Positions 5,087 through 5,684 of a DNA stretch of 5,684 nt are shown here, piece after piece. Under the pieces are notes generated by a model. That model saw only the letters and a program-made list of their open reading frames with translations. It had not been told where the DNA came from and searched no databases. This DNA comes from Leptolyngbya sp. SIO4C1 (lineage in GTDB: Bacteria; Cyanobacteriota; Cyanobacteriia; Phormidesmidales; Phormidesmidaceae): the NCBI GenBank assembly GCA_010671975.1, contig JAAHIA010000329.1, forward strand, positions 1-5,684, in the 5' to 3' direction. The stretch's first letter is position 1. Each line of letters begins with the position of its first letter. The position numbers were made by a program, and so were the translations under genes.

Positions 5087-5572
5087 ATGCTCAATAGCAA
5101 AAAGCTGTCTAGTCAACCGCCGTCGCTTGCCCTAGAGTGGGTGATTGGCGGGCTTTTGGTACTACTGTATGCACCGCTACTTTGGCATTGGGTAGACGGC
5201 TGGCTGCAGAAATCCATCAGCATTCAGCACGAATACTTTAGCCATGGGCTGCTGGGGATTCCCTTTGCGATCTATTTGGCCTGGGAGCGGCGACAGCAAT
5301 GGCAGCAGCTTCCCCAGCGAGTGAACTATGCCGGGGCTGCGCTCTTAGCGATCGCGCTGCTGTTCTACGCTAGCGGCCTGTTTGATCTGATGAACCTGTC
5401 GCTGCCGCTGCTGCTGATCGGGCTGTGCCTGCTGCTCAAGGGGAAAGCCGGTCTAAAGCTGCAGGCATTTCCGCTGCTGCTAATTGCGCTGGCTACGCCG
5501 ACGCAGCTGCCCTACCTGATTGAGCCCTATATTTTGCCACTGCAGCGCTTTATCGCCGCGATCGCAGGCTAG
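5087..5572 (+). CDS. N-terminal part of a cyanobacterial exosortase (cyanoexosortase B-like), cut before the catalytic Cys
   Basis: Exosortases are multi-pass membrane cysteine proteases/transpeptidases that process PEP-CTERM proteins, often in exopolysaccharide loci. This 161-residue frame has hydrophobic segments at about 17-37, 51-67, 81-99, 101-117 and 126-145. HEYFSHGLLGIPFAIYLAW (48-66) matches the family's N-terminal block, and LKLQAFPLLLIALATPTQLP (123-142) with PYILPLQRFIAAIAG (147-161) its middle. The His-Glu-Tyr-Phe-Ser-His-Gly wording is closest to what I recall of cyanoexosortase B. Family members run to about 260-300 residues and carry a catalytic Cys in a P-x-C-[SA]-G motif further on, plus later Arg and His. 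All three are missing, because TAG at 5570-5572 ends the frame where FIL... would normally follow. The DNA beyond it looks foreign (see 5573-5684). The truncation is therefore probably not native. The start ATG has only a weak upstream AGGG. Confidence 0.78.
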   Translation: MLNSKKLSSQPPSLALEWVIGGLLVLLYAPLLWHWVDGWLQKSISIQHEYFSHGLLGIPFAIYLAWERRQQWQQLPQRVNYAGAALLAIALLFYASGLFDLMNLSLPLLLIGLCLLLKGKAGLKLQAFPLLLIALATPTQLPYLIEPYILPLQRFIAAIAG

Positions 5573-5684
5573 GCCTACATCGTGGTGCTGGGCGTGGCGC
5601 TGCTGGTCCGCTTCAAGCTGGGGGCGTGGAAGCGGATGAAGCTGTCGGGGGATGAGATCGAGGTGTAGGGCCTCCTCAAGGGTG
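5573..5684 (+). other. Foreign-looking tail: end of an unrelated high-GC membrane-protein gene
   Basis: After the TAG the same frame stays open for 31 codons (5573-5665) to a second TAG at 5666-5668. It reads AYIVVLGVALLVRFKLG, then AWKRMKLSGDEIEV. Thirty of 31 codons end in G or C, against a mixed third position in the genes to the left. GC content is about 65% (73 of 112 bases by hand count). A hydrophobic stretch, then an RF-x-x-G-x-WKR-type basic end, resembles the C-terminus of MATE-family multidrug exporters; this assignment is tentative. It has no similarity to the expected exosortase C-terminal half. The last 16 bases after the stop show nothing recognisable. Confidence 0.6.

Larger units (their letters stand above)
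940..5565. repeat. Nine HIP1 octamers (GCGATCGC) scattered over the window
   Basis: Perfect palindromes GCGATCGC lie at 940-947, 1867-1874, 3030-3037, 3298-3305, 4101-4108, 4538-4545, 4669-4676, 5348-5355 and 5558-5565. That is one per about 630 bp, where chance predicts one per tens of kilobases. HIP1 is a hallmark of many cyanobacterial genomes. All nine lie inside coding sequence. The last is 4 bp before the stop of the truncated exosortase, and none occurs beyond it. Confidence 0.95.

Noticed and set aside
5087..5572. Natural short exosortase-like protein lacking a catalytic centre
   Set aside because: The frame ends in mid-homology and the following bases have clearly different codon use, which fits a junction better than an evolved short form; not fully excluded.

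Overview
The window looks like chromosome from a cyanobacterium, possibly of the Leptolyngbya/Phormidium kind (the genus is a guess). Three things point there. The octamer GCGATCGC (HIP1) occurs nine times in 5.7 kb. GroEL ends in a GGDFDY-type tail, as I recall for cyanobacterial GroEL1. The groESL control region carries both a perfect CIRCE operator and a perfect match to the cyanobacterial K-box.

Positions 1-3602 hold a leftward gene series. In transcription order these are a small conserved protein of unknown function (3602-3267), groES (3080-2769), groEL (2715-1087), a membrane-anchored protein of unknown function (955-500), and the first 123 codons of ndk, nucleoside diphosphate kinase (369-1, running off the window). 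groES and groEL form the classical chaperonin operon. It has a promoter/CIRCE/K-box region at 3162-3243, an unusual leader with three tandem 14-bp repeats, and a strong rho-independent terminator just after groEL. The membrane protein lies between that terminator and ndk; a nested hairpin stands directly before its start.

After a 294-bp divergent intergenic gap, positions 3897-5572 run rightward. They hold a PLP-dependent DegT/DnrJ/EryC1/StrS sugar aminotransferase and, 20 bp later, the N-terminal two-thirds of a cyanobacterial exosortase (cyanoexosortase B-like). The pairing suggests an envelope or exopolysaccharide locus: the aminotransferase would make an amino-sugar and the exosortase would process PEP-CTERM proteins at the membrane.

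The most striking feature is at the right edge. The exosortase stops at an in-frame TAG just before the region that should carry its catalytic Cys. The next 31 codons, in the same frame, have G or C at 30 of 31 third positions and read like the C-terminal tail of an unrelated membrane transporter. I read this as a junction between two genomes (most likely an assembly chimera, less likely a real recombination), so the exosortase may be intact in the organism. I see no CRISPR array, insertion sequence, tRNA or rRNA.
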